DNA from: Porticoccus sp041395745
GTDB taxonomy: Bacteria > Pseudomonadota > Gammaproteobacteria > Pseudomonadales > Porticoccaceae
Assembly: GCA_041395745.1 (NCBI GenBank)
Contig: JAWKZV010000002.1
Location: 620,001 to 684,000 of the forward strand
Direction: 5' to 3'
Length of the DNA: 64,000 nt
Below are positions 27,338 to 35,467 of this stretch, one piece after another. The translations under genes were made by a program, and so were the position numbers. The notes beneath the pieces were generated by a model. It saw only the letters and a list, made by a program, of their open reading frames with translations. It searched no databases and had not been told where the DNA came from. Position 1 is the stretch's first letter; each line of letters starts with the position of its first letter.

Positions 27338-28246
27338 TCAAGCGGGATATTGGCTGATCCAGTGGCGGGCGATGTCCTCACGCCGACAGATCCACACCGA
27401 CTCGCGCGCCTGGATGTAATCGAGAAACCGCGCCAGCGCCATGGCTCGAGCCGGGTGGCCGCTAATGCGCCCGTGCAGGCCGACGCTCATCATCTTCGGC
27501 TGGCGCTCACCCTCCTGCCACAGCAGGTCAAAGGCATCCTTCAGCTGCTGGAAGAAGCCCTCTCCCGAAGAAAAACCCGTGGGTAGCAGGTAGCGCATGT
27601 CGTTGTTGACCAGGGTGTAGGGAATGGCCAATAGCGGCGGTGAACCCGGCAGCCAATAGGGTAGGTCATCGTTGTAGACGTCGGAGGTGTAGAGAAAGCC
27701 GCCTTCCTCGCGTATCAAACGGCGGGTGTTGGGGCTGATCCGCCCTGTATACCAGCCCACCGGGCGCTTGCCGCAGGCTCGCTCAATGGCGTCGATGCAG
27801 AGGCGGATATGCTGGCGCTCCTCGGCTTCCGGCATGTCGCGGTAATCAATCCAGCGGTAGCCGTGTCCGGCGATCTCGTGGCCCGCCTCAGCGAGTGCGC
27901 GGCCGATCTCCTGGTTGAGTTCCAACGCCTTGCCGACCGCGAAGGCAGTAAGGGGCAGATCGCGGGTTCGGAACAGTTCCAGGATGCGCCACACCCCCGC
28001 CCGGGAGCCGTATTCATACATGCTCTCCACGCTCAGGTCGCGCTCGGCAATGCGGGCCGGGCGGCCTGGAAGTTCGTGCAGATAGCTCTCTGATTGGGCA
28101 TCGCCGTTGACGATGGATGACTCGGCCCCTTCCTCGACATTGAGTACAAACTGCACTGCCACCCGCGTTTCGCCCTGCCATTTCGGATGGGGCGGGTGAC
28201 CGCCGTAGCCGACAAGGTTGCGGGGTTCTGCTTCGGGGTTAGCCAT
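27338..28246 (-). CDS. puuE: Allantoinase PuuE (polysaccharide-deacetylase fold)
   Basis: Hydrolyses allantoin to allantoate in purine catabolism. It has the polysaccharide-deacetylase barrel but lacks the metal-binding set. Typical blocks are NLVGYGGHPPHPKWQGETRV (in two parts), VNVEEGAE-type opening LNVEEGAESS, LPGRPARIAERDLSVESMYEYGSR, GHEIAGHGYRWIDY and MSVGLHGRISGHPAR. I start at ATG 28246, which has GAGGG at the right distance. A TTG five codons up overlaps the stop of the upstream GNAT gene. No other uricase-pathway gene is in view. Confidence 0.9.
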   Translation of the reverse strand: MANPEAEPRNLVGYGGHPPHPKWQGETRVAVQFVLNVEEGAESSIVNGDAQSESYLHELPGRPARIAERDLSVESMYEYGSRAGVWRILELFRTRDLPLTAFAVGKALELNQEIGRALAEAGHEIAGHGYRWIDYRDMPEAEERQHIRLCIDAIERACGKRPVGWYTGRISPNTRRLIREEGGFLYTSDVYNDDLPYWLPGSPPLLAIPYTLVNNDMRYLLPTGFSSGEGFFQQLKDAFDLLWQEGERQPKMMSVGLHGRISGHPARAMALARFLDYIQARESVWICRREDIARHWISQYPA

Positions 28247-28257
28247 TAGCCCGGCCC

Positions 28258-29130
28258 TCAACCCAACTCAAAGGTGGTGACGCCAAAGATGCGTTCATGG
28301 GCCAGCTCGGGCGCGCCGCCCAGGTACATGCGGGCGCAGCCGAACACCTCGCTCATGCCGTGGTCACTCGCCAGTGCCATCGCCGCGGGGTTGTTTTCCG
28401 GCACATCGAGGAATAGCGGGCCGCCGGAAGCGAAGGCCGCCAGTCTTGCGTAGAGTGCCTCGGCCACCTGACTGTCATCGGCAAACAGCGGGCCGAGCTT
28501 GCAGCCCTCGCCGCAGCGTCGCACCACGGCGTAGCCGCACAGCTTGCCGTCGCGCACATAGCCCAGCGCCAGGGCATCCGCCTGTGAAATCCAGGGCTTC
28601 AGGAACTGCGGGCGCGGGGCCGGGAAACAGGTTTGGTCATAGGCCAGTACTTGGTCGAAGGGTACATCCACCAAGGGTACGACGTGTTGGTCGTCTTCGG
28701 GCGAAATCGTTGGCGGTTCAGTGATCTCGGCACGAAAGCGCAGATCCCGGTGGGAGAACACGAAGCCGCCCTTGGCGTAGTAATCCTGCATATTGAAAAC
28801 GCCGTCCATGCCGATGCTGGCACCCGGCTGCAGGCGGGCTAACAAGCGCTGGCGGCGTACATGCCATAGGGTGTTGCCGAAGCCGTGGCCACGGTATTCG
28901 GGGCGGACGATAAAAAAGCCCATAAAGCCGAACTGGCCGCCGTAGCTGGTGATTGCACCGCCGCCGATCATCTCGCCGTCCACCTCCGCGGCGACAAACG
29001 CCTCCGGGTCCGTGGCCCAGAACAGCTCGGCGTCGTGCAGGCCGGGATTCCAGCCCTCCCGCGCCGCCCAGGCGACCAGCTCATCGACCTCGGCGCGGGT
29101 CATATTGCGGATTTCTAGCTCTGTGGTCAT
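28258..29130 (-). CDS. GNAT family N-acetyltransferase
   Basis: A 290-residue protein with an N-terminal GNAT domain. The acetyl-CoA loop is seen in FFIVRPEYRGHGFGNTLW, where RGHGFG fits the Q/RxxGxG/A motif. A C-terminal part (about 150-285) resembles the second acetyltransferase-like domain found in this two-domain class. The substrate is unknown. I start at MTTELEIRNM (ATG 29130, with AAGGA upstream). The open frame reaches 44 codons further without support. It is directly upstream of puuE, 11 nt away, so the two are co-transcribed, possibly linking it to purine or amine metabolism. Confidence 0.85.
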   Translation of the reverse strand: MTTELEIRNMTRAEVDELVAWAAREGWNPGLHDAELFWATDPEAFVAAEVDGEMIGGGAITSYGGQFGFMGFFIVRPEYRGHGFGNTLWHVRRQRLLARLQPGASIGMDGVFNMQDYYAKGGFVFSHRDLRFRAEITEPPTISPEDDQHVVPLVDVPFDQVLAYDQTCFPAPRPQFLKPWISQADALALGYVRDGKLCGYAVVRRCGEGCKLGPLFADDSQVAEALYARLAAFASGGPLFLDVPENNPAAMALASDHGMSEVFGCARMYLGGAPELAHERIFGVTTFELG

Positions 29131-29801
29131 AGGGACAAATCCTTGCTGGCCCTTCGAACACAGGGTAGAAAACCGGGAATCGAAGGAGCGGTTGCCTTTA
29201 ATAAAATTAGCATAGTTGGTGACCCGGGTCGGGCGGTGTTTCAATGACAGGGGTATATACAAATAGCCTGAGAGCCAGGGGCGCTTGAGGATTTAACGCC
29301 ACGCTGCTCGACTGGTTTAGAACACAGAGGAAACCAGTCCAATAACAGAGTCTTAACCATTTTTCTAGAGCTCTGGCATATTGTTAAATTGTTCTTCCCA
29401 CCAATCTAGAGGGTAATTACTTCTCTTTTTGGTGTTCATTTTGTCATCAAAACATCTAAGTGTTTTGTCGTAGTACTTAGTGGCTCTATATAGGAAGTCC
29501 ATGTCGATTGGAATTTCTAATATTGCAGGATTTTTGTGGTTTTTATGTAAGGGATTTTTGCAGGGTATCATGTTGTACGAAGATATATGGTTCCACATGT
29601 TATGTGTGGCCATGCTGAAGGGTGTATATGCAAATTTGTACAAACCCTCGCAGTCTGCTTCTTGTGCCATTTTTCGAGTATCAAGATGCGCCCAATTTCC
29701 AACATTGATTTCAGTCATGAATTCCCTTCTTTGGGACTCAAGCCATGACTCCTTTATGTCTACTATTTTCCTTATGTCAGGGTCATCTTCCTCTTCGAGG
29801 C

Positions 29802-29804
29802 TTG
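29802..29804. repeat. Target-site duplication, left copy (TTG)
   Basis: TTG directly precedes the left end TGAATCGCCACTA and repeats at 31096-31098. A 3-bp duplication is usual for IS3-family elements. Confidence 0.85.
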
Positions 29805-29861
29805 TGAATCGCCACTAATTTCAATAGACACCTTTTCTAGATAAACCCAAAAGAGGTGTAC

Positions 29862-30184
29862 ATGAGCAGTAAACGCTACCCCGAAGAATTCAAGATCGAA
29901 GCCGTTAAACAGGTCACCCTTGCTGGCCACAGTGTCGCTGATGTGGCAGCTCGGCTGGGCACAACCACCCACAGCCTTTATGCCTGGATTAAACAGTATG
30001 GTCCCGATTCTGAAGAGCATCGACAGAAGTCCGATGATGCACCGAGATCAGGCGTTTACAGAAAGAGCTGAAACTGGTCACCTATCGAAAGCGATATTGC
30101 TTTTGAAATAAGGCCATCAATGACTTGAAACGGGTCACTGAAGAGTATCTCTCATGAAAGCCGCGGCGTAGCTTCACAGCTTTC
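29862..30184 (+). pseudogene. IS3-family OrfA, broken at its 3' end
   Basis: Begins MSSKRYPEEFKIEAVKQVTL with a helix-turn-helix typical of IS3 OrfA (VADVAARLGTTTHSLYAWIK). After codon ~60 the frame shifts. The expected leucine-zipper end (IRRLQKELK, then LKRVTEE) appears in another frame and twice, once before and once after a foreign patch at 30079-30123. The normal -1 slippage site into OrfB cannot be recognised in this state. Confidence 0.85.
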
Positions 30185-31085
30185 CCGAGTAAGGTAAATT
30201 TTATCCGAGAGCATCACGGCCATCAGTCACTCCGCCAGCTGTGTCAGTTGCTCGATGTTCATCCCAGTGGGTACTACGTCTGGAAGCAGCGAGCAAAATC
30301 CAATCGTCAGCGGGAAGATGAGCGCCTAACAGGGCTGATCAAGCAGTTTTGGCTGGAGTCTGGTTGCGTCTATGGCTATCGCAAGATTCACCGGGACCTC
30401 CGTGACACAGGGGAACGCTGTGGTATCAATCGGGTACACCGGTTGATGAAGTTGGCAGGACTTGGGGCTCAAGTGGTTATCGTAAACCCAGATCCAGGGG
30501 CGGAGAACAGCATGTTGTCACTCCAAATATTCTGGATAGGCAGTTTGATCCGGCCCGCCCTTCAGTCATGGGTGACGGATATTACTTATATCAAAACCCA
30601 TGAGGGCTGGCTTTACCTTGGGGCAGTAATGGATGATAAATCAAGTTTTGATCTGTAATCGCGCTCGCATCATTGGTTGGTCGATGAGTAGCAGAATGAC
30701 CAAAGAGCTAGTTCTCGATGCGCTGTTGATGGCCGTCTGGCGCCGTAAGCCGAAACAGCCAGTGCTGGTGCATTCCGATCAGGGTAGCCAATACACGAGC
30801 CATGATTGGAGTGACTTTCTCAAGACGCATGGACTGATGGGCAGCATGAGCCGACGGGGCAACTGTCATGACAATGCTGTTGCTGAAAGCTTCTTTCAGC
30901 TGCTAAAGCGAGAGCGGGTAAAGCGGAGAATCTATCCAACACGCGAATCCGCCAAGCTGGATATATTTAATTACATCGAGATGTTCTACAACTCCAGAAG
31001 GCAGCATGGTTCCAATGATGGCTTGCCACCTGTAGAGTACGAACGTCAGTATTTTAATGAGGCTGGTAAGTGTCTAGCTAACTAG
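30185..31085 (+). pseudogene. IS3-family OrfB transposase, two frames
   Basis: The DDE transposase part. Frame one (to about 30658) shows LDVHPSGYYVWKQRAKSNRQ and GCVYGYRKIHRDLRDTGERCGINRVHRL. A missing G near 30475 garbles the middle until SWVTDITYIKTHEGWLYLG. An 18-bp foreign patch at 30634-30651 then breaks the frame before RIIGWSMSSRMTKELVLDAL. The rest, with VLVHSDQGSQYTS and NAVAESFFQLLKRE, is intact to YFNEAGKCLAN. Confidence 0.88.
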
Positions 31086-31095
31086 TGGCGATTCA

Positions 31096-31098
31096 TTG
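31096..31098. repeat. Target-site duplication, right copy (TTG)
   Basis: TTG directly follows the right end TAGTGGCGATTCA of the insertion sequence and matches 29802-29804. Confidence 0.85.
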
Positions 31099-31437
31099 CT
31101 TTGTAATGTTCAATTAGTAGTTTTTCTTGGCCAAGCCCATAGAGAATGTATTTTTTTGCTCTCTCATCTGGATCATTTAGTATCCATGCCAGTGTAATAT
31201 GAAGATCTGTCATAGATCGTAGTATTAGTGGTGCTATGTTTCCATTCCAAATAGACGGCGAGGATGCCATTTCAATTAGGAGCGTTGCTTGGCGTGAAAG
31301 CAAGCCGCCAATAACCTCAAAGGTTTCTGATTTATATAGGTCAATTTCTACCTGGTCCCACCTATCGTCAAAGTCTGATATTGATTTTGAAATAAGGCCA
31401 TCAATGAGCCTTTCTAACACTTCCTGTTGAGTATCTC

Positions 31438-32172
31438 TCATGATTCTGTCGTCAGCTCACAGCTTTCAAGTTTATAAATTTGCAGCCAGAAGTCTCTGAC
31501 CCAGCCTTCAGAAATTTCATCCATACGAAAACCCAACTCAGTATTCATGTTTGATCTTGCGAAGGAAGCCGCTCTATTAGCTTCATCACTATCCGGTGCA
31601 GTGAATATACTGTTGGGGTCTGGGACGTCGATATGGCTTGCTATATGCAACTTGCCATTTGCCGCAAGATTGTAAAAGGCTGTAACTTGAATAGCTGTAG
31701 CCATTTTTGAGTACCTATTCATGCTTTGCTTCATTGTGGTCTTTAGCCTTGAAATAAGCGGAGTTTTGTCAACCTTGAAGTCGGGCTTTAAAAATAAAGC
31801 AGGGAAAAATCGAAATAAACAGGAGAGAGGCGCTAGAGCTTCTTGCAAAGGGTATAAAATTCCCTTGTGTCTAAGCTCGAAGTAGATGCTGGATTTAAGT
31901 GATAAATCAAGTTTTGAGTAATAACAAAGGTAGCTAAAATTACCGTTTTTGTCCGCGCATTTTTCGTATGCTATAGATACAAAATCAATGATTAGTTGAA
32001 CTCCTTTTCTGTATCCATATCGTTCAATAACTAATCCCATCCAAATAAGATTTGGTAGAGCATCATTTAAATAGGAAACCTCCTGTATGTTTCCTATTTG
32101 CATCATTGGGGGAATGAATTTTGCCCCCTTCTTTTTGTAGCCTTTCAAGACTTCTTTTTTCTTCATCGACAT
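31438..32172 (-). CDS. Unknown protein, first gene of an AT-rich two-gene cassette
   Basis: A 244-residue protein with a very basic start (MSMKKKEVLKGYKKKGAKFI) followed by IPPMMQIGNIQEVSYLNDALPNLIWMGLVIERYGY. It has no signal peptide or clear membrane segment. The middle is rich in Leu, Phe and Tyr (LFRFFPALFLKPDF). The C-terminus is polar. Its stop overlaps the ATG of the DUF5677-like gene, a tight coupling typical of paired systems. AGGGAC precedes the ATG. Base composition is clearly lower in GC than the flanking genes, suggesting acquisition. I do not know a function. I recall similar KGYKKKGK...IPP proteins next to DUF5677 genes, which supports a conserved module. Confidence 0.7.
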   Translation of the reverse strand: MSMKKKEVLKGYKKKGAKFIPPMMQIGNIQEVSYLNDALPNLIWMGLVIERYGYRKGVQLIIDFVSIAYEKCADKNGNFSYLCYYSKLDLSLKSSIYFELRHKGILYPLQEALAPLSCLFRFFPALFLKPDFKVDKTPLISRLKTTMKQSMNRYSKMATAIQVTAFYNLAANGKLHIASHIDVPDPNSIFTAPDSDEANRAASFARSNMNTELGFRMDEISEGWVRDFWLQIYKLESCELTTES

Positions 32173-32282
32173 GTCCCTAACTTCGATGGACTATTTTGAA
32201 TGGTTAGCAGTATGTTAATGATGGATTTGCCATCATAATAATTATCAGAGTGTATTCTTCTTAATAATACCGCCTGCAGTTC

Positions 32283-32675
32283 TTACTCCTTCGTAACAGT
32301 TTCCCCACCTGAATTTTTCCAGGCTGAAAATCCTCCACCTATATGGCAGACACGATGGAATCCCATCTCCTGAAGCGTCGCTGTGGCGAGCGCTGAGCGC
32401 CAACCCGACTGGCAGTAAAGAATAAATTGTTTGTCTTCTGCAAAAACAGGCTGAAAGTAGGGGCTGTCGGGTGAGGCCATAAACTCAAGAACGCCGCGGG
32501 GAACGTGCAGCGAGTCTGGAACAATTCCTTCCCTTTCCAGTTCGGCGGGCTCTCGGATATCCACAAATACCACATCGGGATTTCCCAGCTTCCCTTTGGC
32601 TTCATCAATAGGCAGGGTTTGTATTTTTGCGGAAGCTTCTTCAATCAACTGTTTATAACTTTTGATGTCGGCCAT
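32283..32675 (-). CDS. Rhodanese-like domain protein
   Basis: Single rhodanese domain, 130 residues, cytoplasmic. The active-site loop is LYCQSGWRSA with Cys88, which would carry a persulfide during sulfur transfer. The structural block VVFVDIREPAELEREG is also typical. No sulfur-metabolism gene is nearby, so the acceptor is unknown. A single gene lying just beyond the AT-rich cassette. Confidence 0.88.
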   Translation of the reverse strand: MADIKSYKQLIEEASAKIQTLPIDEAKGKLGNPDVVFVDIREPAELEREGIVPDSLHVPRGVLEFMASPDSPYFQPVFAEDKQFILYCQSGWRSALATATLQEMGFHRVCHIGGGFSAWKNSGGETVTKE

Positions 32676-32759
32676 ATCCGTTCCCTTTTGGTTTTGGGTT
32701 GCTCAACTAGAACCAATCGACGAGTTGATGAAATAGGGAAGCTGCCAGATTAGGCGTCT

Positions 32760-33095
32760 CTATTCATCCACCCAAACTTTCCGGATCGGTTCGCCAAAAT
32801 CGTCGTAGATAATTTTTTCCTTGGGCTTGGACTGCGCCTTTTTGCCCGGTTTGGCGCCTTTCTGGCGGCGGGCGTCCAGGGCGGCGACCACTTCGGGGAT
32901 GGGGGTGCGCTCGGCCTTGGGCTGGTTGAAGAATGCCATCGGCAGTCCTTCCAGCGGATTGTCGCGACCGCTGACGCCGCGGGGAATCTGGTGGATTTCG
33001 CCGCCGAGTTTCAGGTAGTCGTCGATCTGCTGTTGCAGCTCCCGGCGCAACTGGGATTTGGTCGGTGGCTTGTTTGTCGGAGTCTTGCTAGCCAA
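32760..33095 (-). CDS. Conserved small protein of unknown function
   Basis: A 111-residue, very basic, hydrophilic protein. The N-terminal half carries a helix (SQLRRELQQQIDDYLKLGG) followed by EIHQIPRGVSGRDNP. The C-terminal half is Lys/Pro-rich (KGAKPGKKAQSKPKEK) and ends YDDFGEPIRKVWVDE. Proteins with the GGE(I/V)xxIPRGxSGR motif occur in related gammaproteobacteria, but I know no function. The charge suggests nucleic-acid or ribosome contact (inference). It lies 15 nt downstream of the RNase AM gene on the same strand and may be co-transcribed with it. Confidence 0.65.
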   Translation of the reverse strand: MASKTPTNKPPTKSQLRRELQQQIDDYLKLGGEIHQIPRGVSGRDNPLEGLPMAFFNQPKAERTPIPEVVAALDARRQKGAKPGKKAQSKPKEKIIYDDFGEPIRKVWVDE

Positions 33096-33110
33096 GGTAA
33101 TTCGTCCCTG

Positions 33111-33944
33111 TTACCAGTGGTCCCAGACCGGCTGGCAGCCGTCGGGTAGGAGAGGAAAGCGGCCCAGTTCCGCCCAAGGTTGGCCCGGCTGGTGGAAGTC
33201 TGAGCCGCAGGAGGCGAACAGGTTTTTCTGTTGGCAGATGCTGCCCAGGTCGCGGGTCAGTTGCGGCAGTTGCTTGCCGGAGACCACTTCCATGGCCTGA
33301 CCGCCGTCGGCGATGAAGTCGTCCACCAGCGCCAGTAGTTTTGTGCGGGTGAGGTTGTATTTGTCCGGGTGGGCCAGCACGGGGATGCCGCCGGCATCGC
33401 GAATCCACTGGATCACGGTGGGCAGGGTAGCCCACAGCTGTTTGACGTCGCCGGGTTTGCCCGCGCCCAGGTATTTCTTGAAGGCCTGACGGATGTTGTT
33501 GGCGGCGCCGATGTTCACCAGGTGCTGGGCAAAGTGGGGGCGGCCGATATTGTCGTTGCCCGCCAGCGCCGCGGCTCCGGCCAGGGTATTCGGCAGGCCG
33601 ATATGGTGCAGCTTTTCGTCGATCTGTTCCGCTCGCTGCTGCCGCGCCTGGTGCTGGAAATGGGTGCCGGCGGCCATGGCATCGCTGTCCGGGCGGATAT
33701 TGAGGCCGACGATGTGCACGCCGATCTTGCGCCAGGTGGTGGAAAACTCGATGGCCGGGATGATCTGCAGCGGCTGTTCCACTGCCAGGTCCAGCTGCCG
33801 GAAGGCCGCGGTGGTGTCGTGATCGGTGATGGCGAGCAGGTCCACACCGGCAGCGGCCGCCTGTTGCACCAGTTGTGTTGGTGTCAGGGAGCCGTCGGAG
33901 CAGGTGGTGTGACTGTGCAGGTCGTAGATTAAGGGTGAACTCAT
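33111..33944 (-). CDS. rnm: PHP-domain 5'-3' exoribonuclease RNase AM
   Basis: Member of the YciV/TrpH group of PHP phosphoesterases. In E. coli this enzyme trims 5' ends of rRNAs and degrades short RNAs. The metal-binding motifs are YDLHSHTTCSDG (His10, His12), LAITDHDT, GRPHFAQHLV, VLAHPDKY and the final GSDFH. The 277-residue length is normal. It is divergent from sprT, with 44 bp between the start codons, so the two genes share a short promoter region. Confidence 0.9.
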   Translation of the reverse strand: MSSPLIYDLHSHTTCSDGSLTPTQLVQQAAAAGVDLLAITDHDTTAAFRQLDLAVEQPLQIIPAIEFSTTWRKIGVHIVGLNIRPDSDAMAAGTHFQHQARQQRAEQIDEKLHHIGLPNTLAGAAALAGNDNIGRPHFAQHLVNIGAANNIRQAFKKYLGAGKPGDVKQLWATLPTVIQWIRDAGGIPVLAHPDKYNLTRTKLLALVDDFIADGGQAMEVVSGKQLPQLTRDLGSICQQKNLFASCGSDFHQPGQPWAELGRFPLLPDGCQPVWDHW

Positions 33945-33988
33945 CTGTCGATTATAGCCCTTTGCGGTTTGCCGCTATACTGCGACAC

Positions 33989-34510
33989 ATGGATTATGTG
34001 GCCCCTATCGGTATTTCCCTTCAGCAGCAGGTATTGGAGCAGACTGCCCGTTTCATCGAACTGGGCGCTGAGCTGTTGGGGCGCCGTTTCGAGCCGGTGC
34101 CGGTGGCCTTCGATCTGCGCGGGCGCACTGCCGGCATGTACCGGGTGCGGCGGGAGCAGCGGCTGATCCGCTACAACCCGTGGATTTTCGCCAAGTATTT
34201 CGACGATAGCCTGAATGTGACGGTGCCTCACGAGGTGGCCCATTACCTGGTGGACTGCATTCACGGCATTCGCCGGGTGAAGCCACACGGCGCTGAGTGG
34301 CGGGGCATCATGGACGCCTTCGGCGTGGATAGCCGCGCCACTGCCCGTTTTGATTTGGATGGCATTCCCCAGCGTCGCCAGCGGCAATTTCCCTACCGCT
34401 GTGCATGCCAGCATCACCAGCTCGGCAGCCGCCGCCACACCAAGGTGCAGAGCGGTGAGGCCCGCTATCGCTGCCGTCAGTGCGGCGAGCATCTGGTGGC
34501 CGCTTCTTGA
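33989..34510 (+). CDS. sprT: SprT-family zinc metallopeptidase-like protein
   Basis: A 173-residue protein with the metalloprotease motif HEVAHYLVD (HExxH at 81-85) and a C-terminal zinc ribbon (CACQHH ... CRQCGEH). The human relative SPRTN digests DNA-protein crosslinks. The bacterial role is poorly known. I start at ATG 33989 (MDYVAPIGISLQQ), where conserved sequence begins, since the longer open frame runs into the divergent rnm gene. Its stop overlaps the start of the GIY-YIG gene. Confidence 0.88.
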   Translation: MDYVAPIGISLQQQVLEQTARFIELGAELLGRRFEPVPVAFDLRGRTAGMYRVRREQRLIRYNPWIFAKYFDDSLNVTVPHEVAHYLVDCIHGIRRVKPHGAEWRGIMDAFGVDSRATARFDLDGIPQRRQRQFPYRCACQHHQLGSRRHTKVQSGEARYRCRQCGEHLVAAS

Positions 34511-34773
34511 GCTGGTTCGTCTATATGATCGAGGCCAGTGACGGCTCCCTTTATACCGGCATTACCACCGATGTGGAGCGGCGCTTTGTAGAGCATCGCG
34601 AGGGCAAACAGGGTGCCCGCTATTTCAATGGTCGCGAGCCGCAGCGGGTGGTGTATGTGGAGCCCGCGGAAGATCGCAGCAGTGCCTCGAGGCGGGAGGC
34701 CGCCATCAAGCAGCTGCGCCGGCAGCAGAAACTGGAACTGATTGCGGGAGGGAACACCGATGGCGGATATTGA
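34507..34773 (+). CDS. GIY-YIG nuclease-superfamily protein (UPF0213/YhbQ type)
   Basis: A single GIY-YIG domain of 88 residues: WFVYMIEASDGSLYTGITTDVERR carries the two sheet motifs (VYMI and YTGIT) and the catalytic Arg. EHREGKQGARYFNGREP and SRREAAIKQLRRQQK complete the fold. The start is TTG at 34507 and overlaps the sprT TGA, implying coupled translation. The YhbQ group has weak or uncertain nuclease activity. Partner and substrate are unknown. A link to SprT in DNA repair is inference from coupling only. Confidence 0.85.
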   Translation: MSWFVYMIEASDGSLYTGITTDVERRFVEHREGKQGARYFNGREPQRVVYVEPAEDRSSASRREAAIKQLRRQQKLELIAGGNTDGGY

Positions 34774-35008
34774 GATTGTTCATGATGCCGCACAGCAGCG
34801 TTTTACTATCGAGCTGGAGCATGGCGAGGCGGTGCTGGAATACCAGTTGTTGCCCAATCAGACGATGAATTTTTACCGCACCTATGTGCCCGGGGAATAC
34901 CGCAATCACGGTCTGGCGGAGAAGCTGGTGAGAGCCGGGCTGGCCTGGGCGAACCATCAGGGATATACCATCAGGGCCAGTTGCTGGTATGCGCAGAAAT
35001 TTCTCTAG
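34760..35008 (+). CDS. Small GNAT-type N-acetyltransferase (YjdJ-like)
   Basis: An 82-residue single-domain GNAT protein of the Gcn5-related short class. The motif YRNHGLAEKLVRAGLAWA holds the acetyl-CoA loop, followed by GYTIRASCWYAQKFL at the end. It starts at ATG 34760 with GGGAGGG upstream and overlaps the GIY-YIG gene by 14 nt. sprT, the GIY-YIG gene and this gene therefore form one coupled operon. Confidence 0.85.
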   Translation: MADIEIVHDAAQQRFTIELEHGEAVLEYQLLPNQTMNFYRTYVPGEYRNHGLAEKLVRAGLAWANHQGYTIRASCWYAQKFL

Positions 35009-35039
35009 CTGAGATTCAGAAAAACAATTTTGAGGCAGG

Positions 35040-35067
35040 CGCTACGGCGTTAAGAAAAGCCGTAGCG
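35040..35067. terminator. Stem-loop between convergent genes
   Basis: CGCTACGGC, loop GTTAAGAAAA, GCCGTAGCG: a perfect 9-bp stem between the small GNAT gene and ppnP, without a strong T run on either strand. Confidence 0.5.
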
Positions 35068-35085
35068 ACCATGGGATAGTGTTCT

Positions 35086-35367
35086 TTATTCGTAGGTGCA
35101 GAGGTAGGCGGTATCTACTGCCACCTTCAGCTGGAATGAAGCGTTGGCGGGCACTTCAAAGCTGTCGCCGGCGTTGAAGGTTTGCCAGTCGTCACTGCCG
35201 GGCAGTTTCACAGTCAGTGCGCCACTCACCACGGTCATCACTTCTTTCTTGCTGGTGCCAAATTCGTATTCGCCGGGGGCCATTACGCCGACGGTGGCGG
35301 GCAGGGTTTCGGTCTGGAAGCCGATGGAAACCACGGTGCCGTCAAAGTATTCGTTCACTTTAAACAT
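35086..35367 (-). CDS. ppnP: Pyrimidine/purine nucleoside phosphorylase PpnP
   Basis: A 93-residue cupin-fold enzyme (YaiE family) that phosphorolyses many nucleosides. Matching blocks are MFKVNEYFDGTVVSIGF, TVGVMAPGEYEFGTSKKEVMT (in two parts) and FNAGDSFEVPANASFQLKV. The length equals that of E. coli PpnP (94). I start at ATG 35367. The open frame continues far upstream but overlaps the divergent flavoprotein gene and has no support there. Confidence 0.93.
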   Translation of the reverse strand: MFKVNEYFDGTVVSIGFQTETLPATVGVMAPGEYEFGTSKKEVMTVVSGALTVKLPGSDDWQTFNAGDSFEVPANASFQLKVAVDTAYLCTYE

Positions 35368-35467
35368 GGAGACGCTCTCAACAGGTTGGGTCAATGAAAA
35401 GGCGGCTATAGTACCCGCAGTGCCCGGCGGATAGAATGCGCCCTTTGGGATTTTTTCGGGCCCTGAT

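Larger units (their letters stand above)
29805..31095 (+). mobile_element. IS3-family insertion sequence, 1,291 bp, degraded transposase
   Basis: Inverted ends begin TGAATCGCCACTA on both sides and share TAGACAC further in. They are flanked by a TTG duplication. It carries OrfA (HTH, 29862-) and OrfB (DDE integrase, to 31085). OrfB residues DITYI, HSDQGSQYTS and AVAESFF contain the catalytic D, D and E. Both frames are broken. The damage coincides with short patches that match the neighbouring cassette (see findings), so the defect may be an artefact of the consensus and not a real decay. Confidence 0.95.
29365..31441 (-). pseudogene. DUF5677-like gene interrupted by an IS3-family element
   Basis: The 5' part (31441 down to 31096) encodes MRDTQQEVLERLIDGLISKS... 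to EHYKA. The 3' part (29801 down to 29365) continues SLEEEDDPDIRKIVDIKESW... to EQFNNMPEL. Removing the IS and one copy of the TTG duplication joins them in frame as YKA-SLEEE and gives exactly 261 codons (260 residues). The SRQATLLIEM/RSMTDLHITLAWIL segment matches what I recall of DUF5677 proteins (function unknown). Its ATG overlaps the stop of the upstream gene (ATGA), so the two form a coupled pair. Both are AT-rich compared with their neighbours. Confidence 0.85.
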
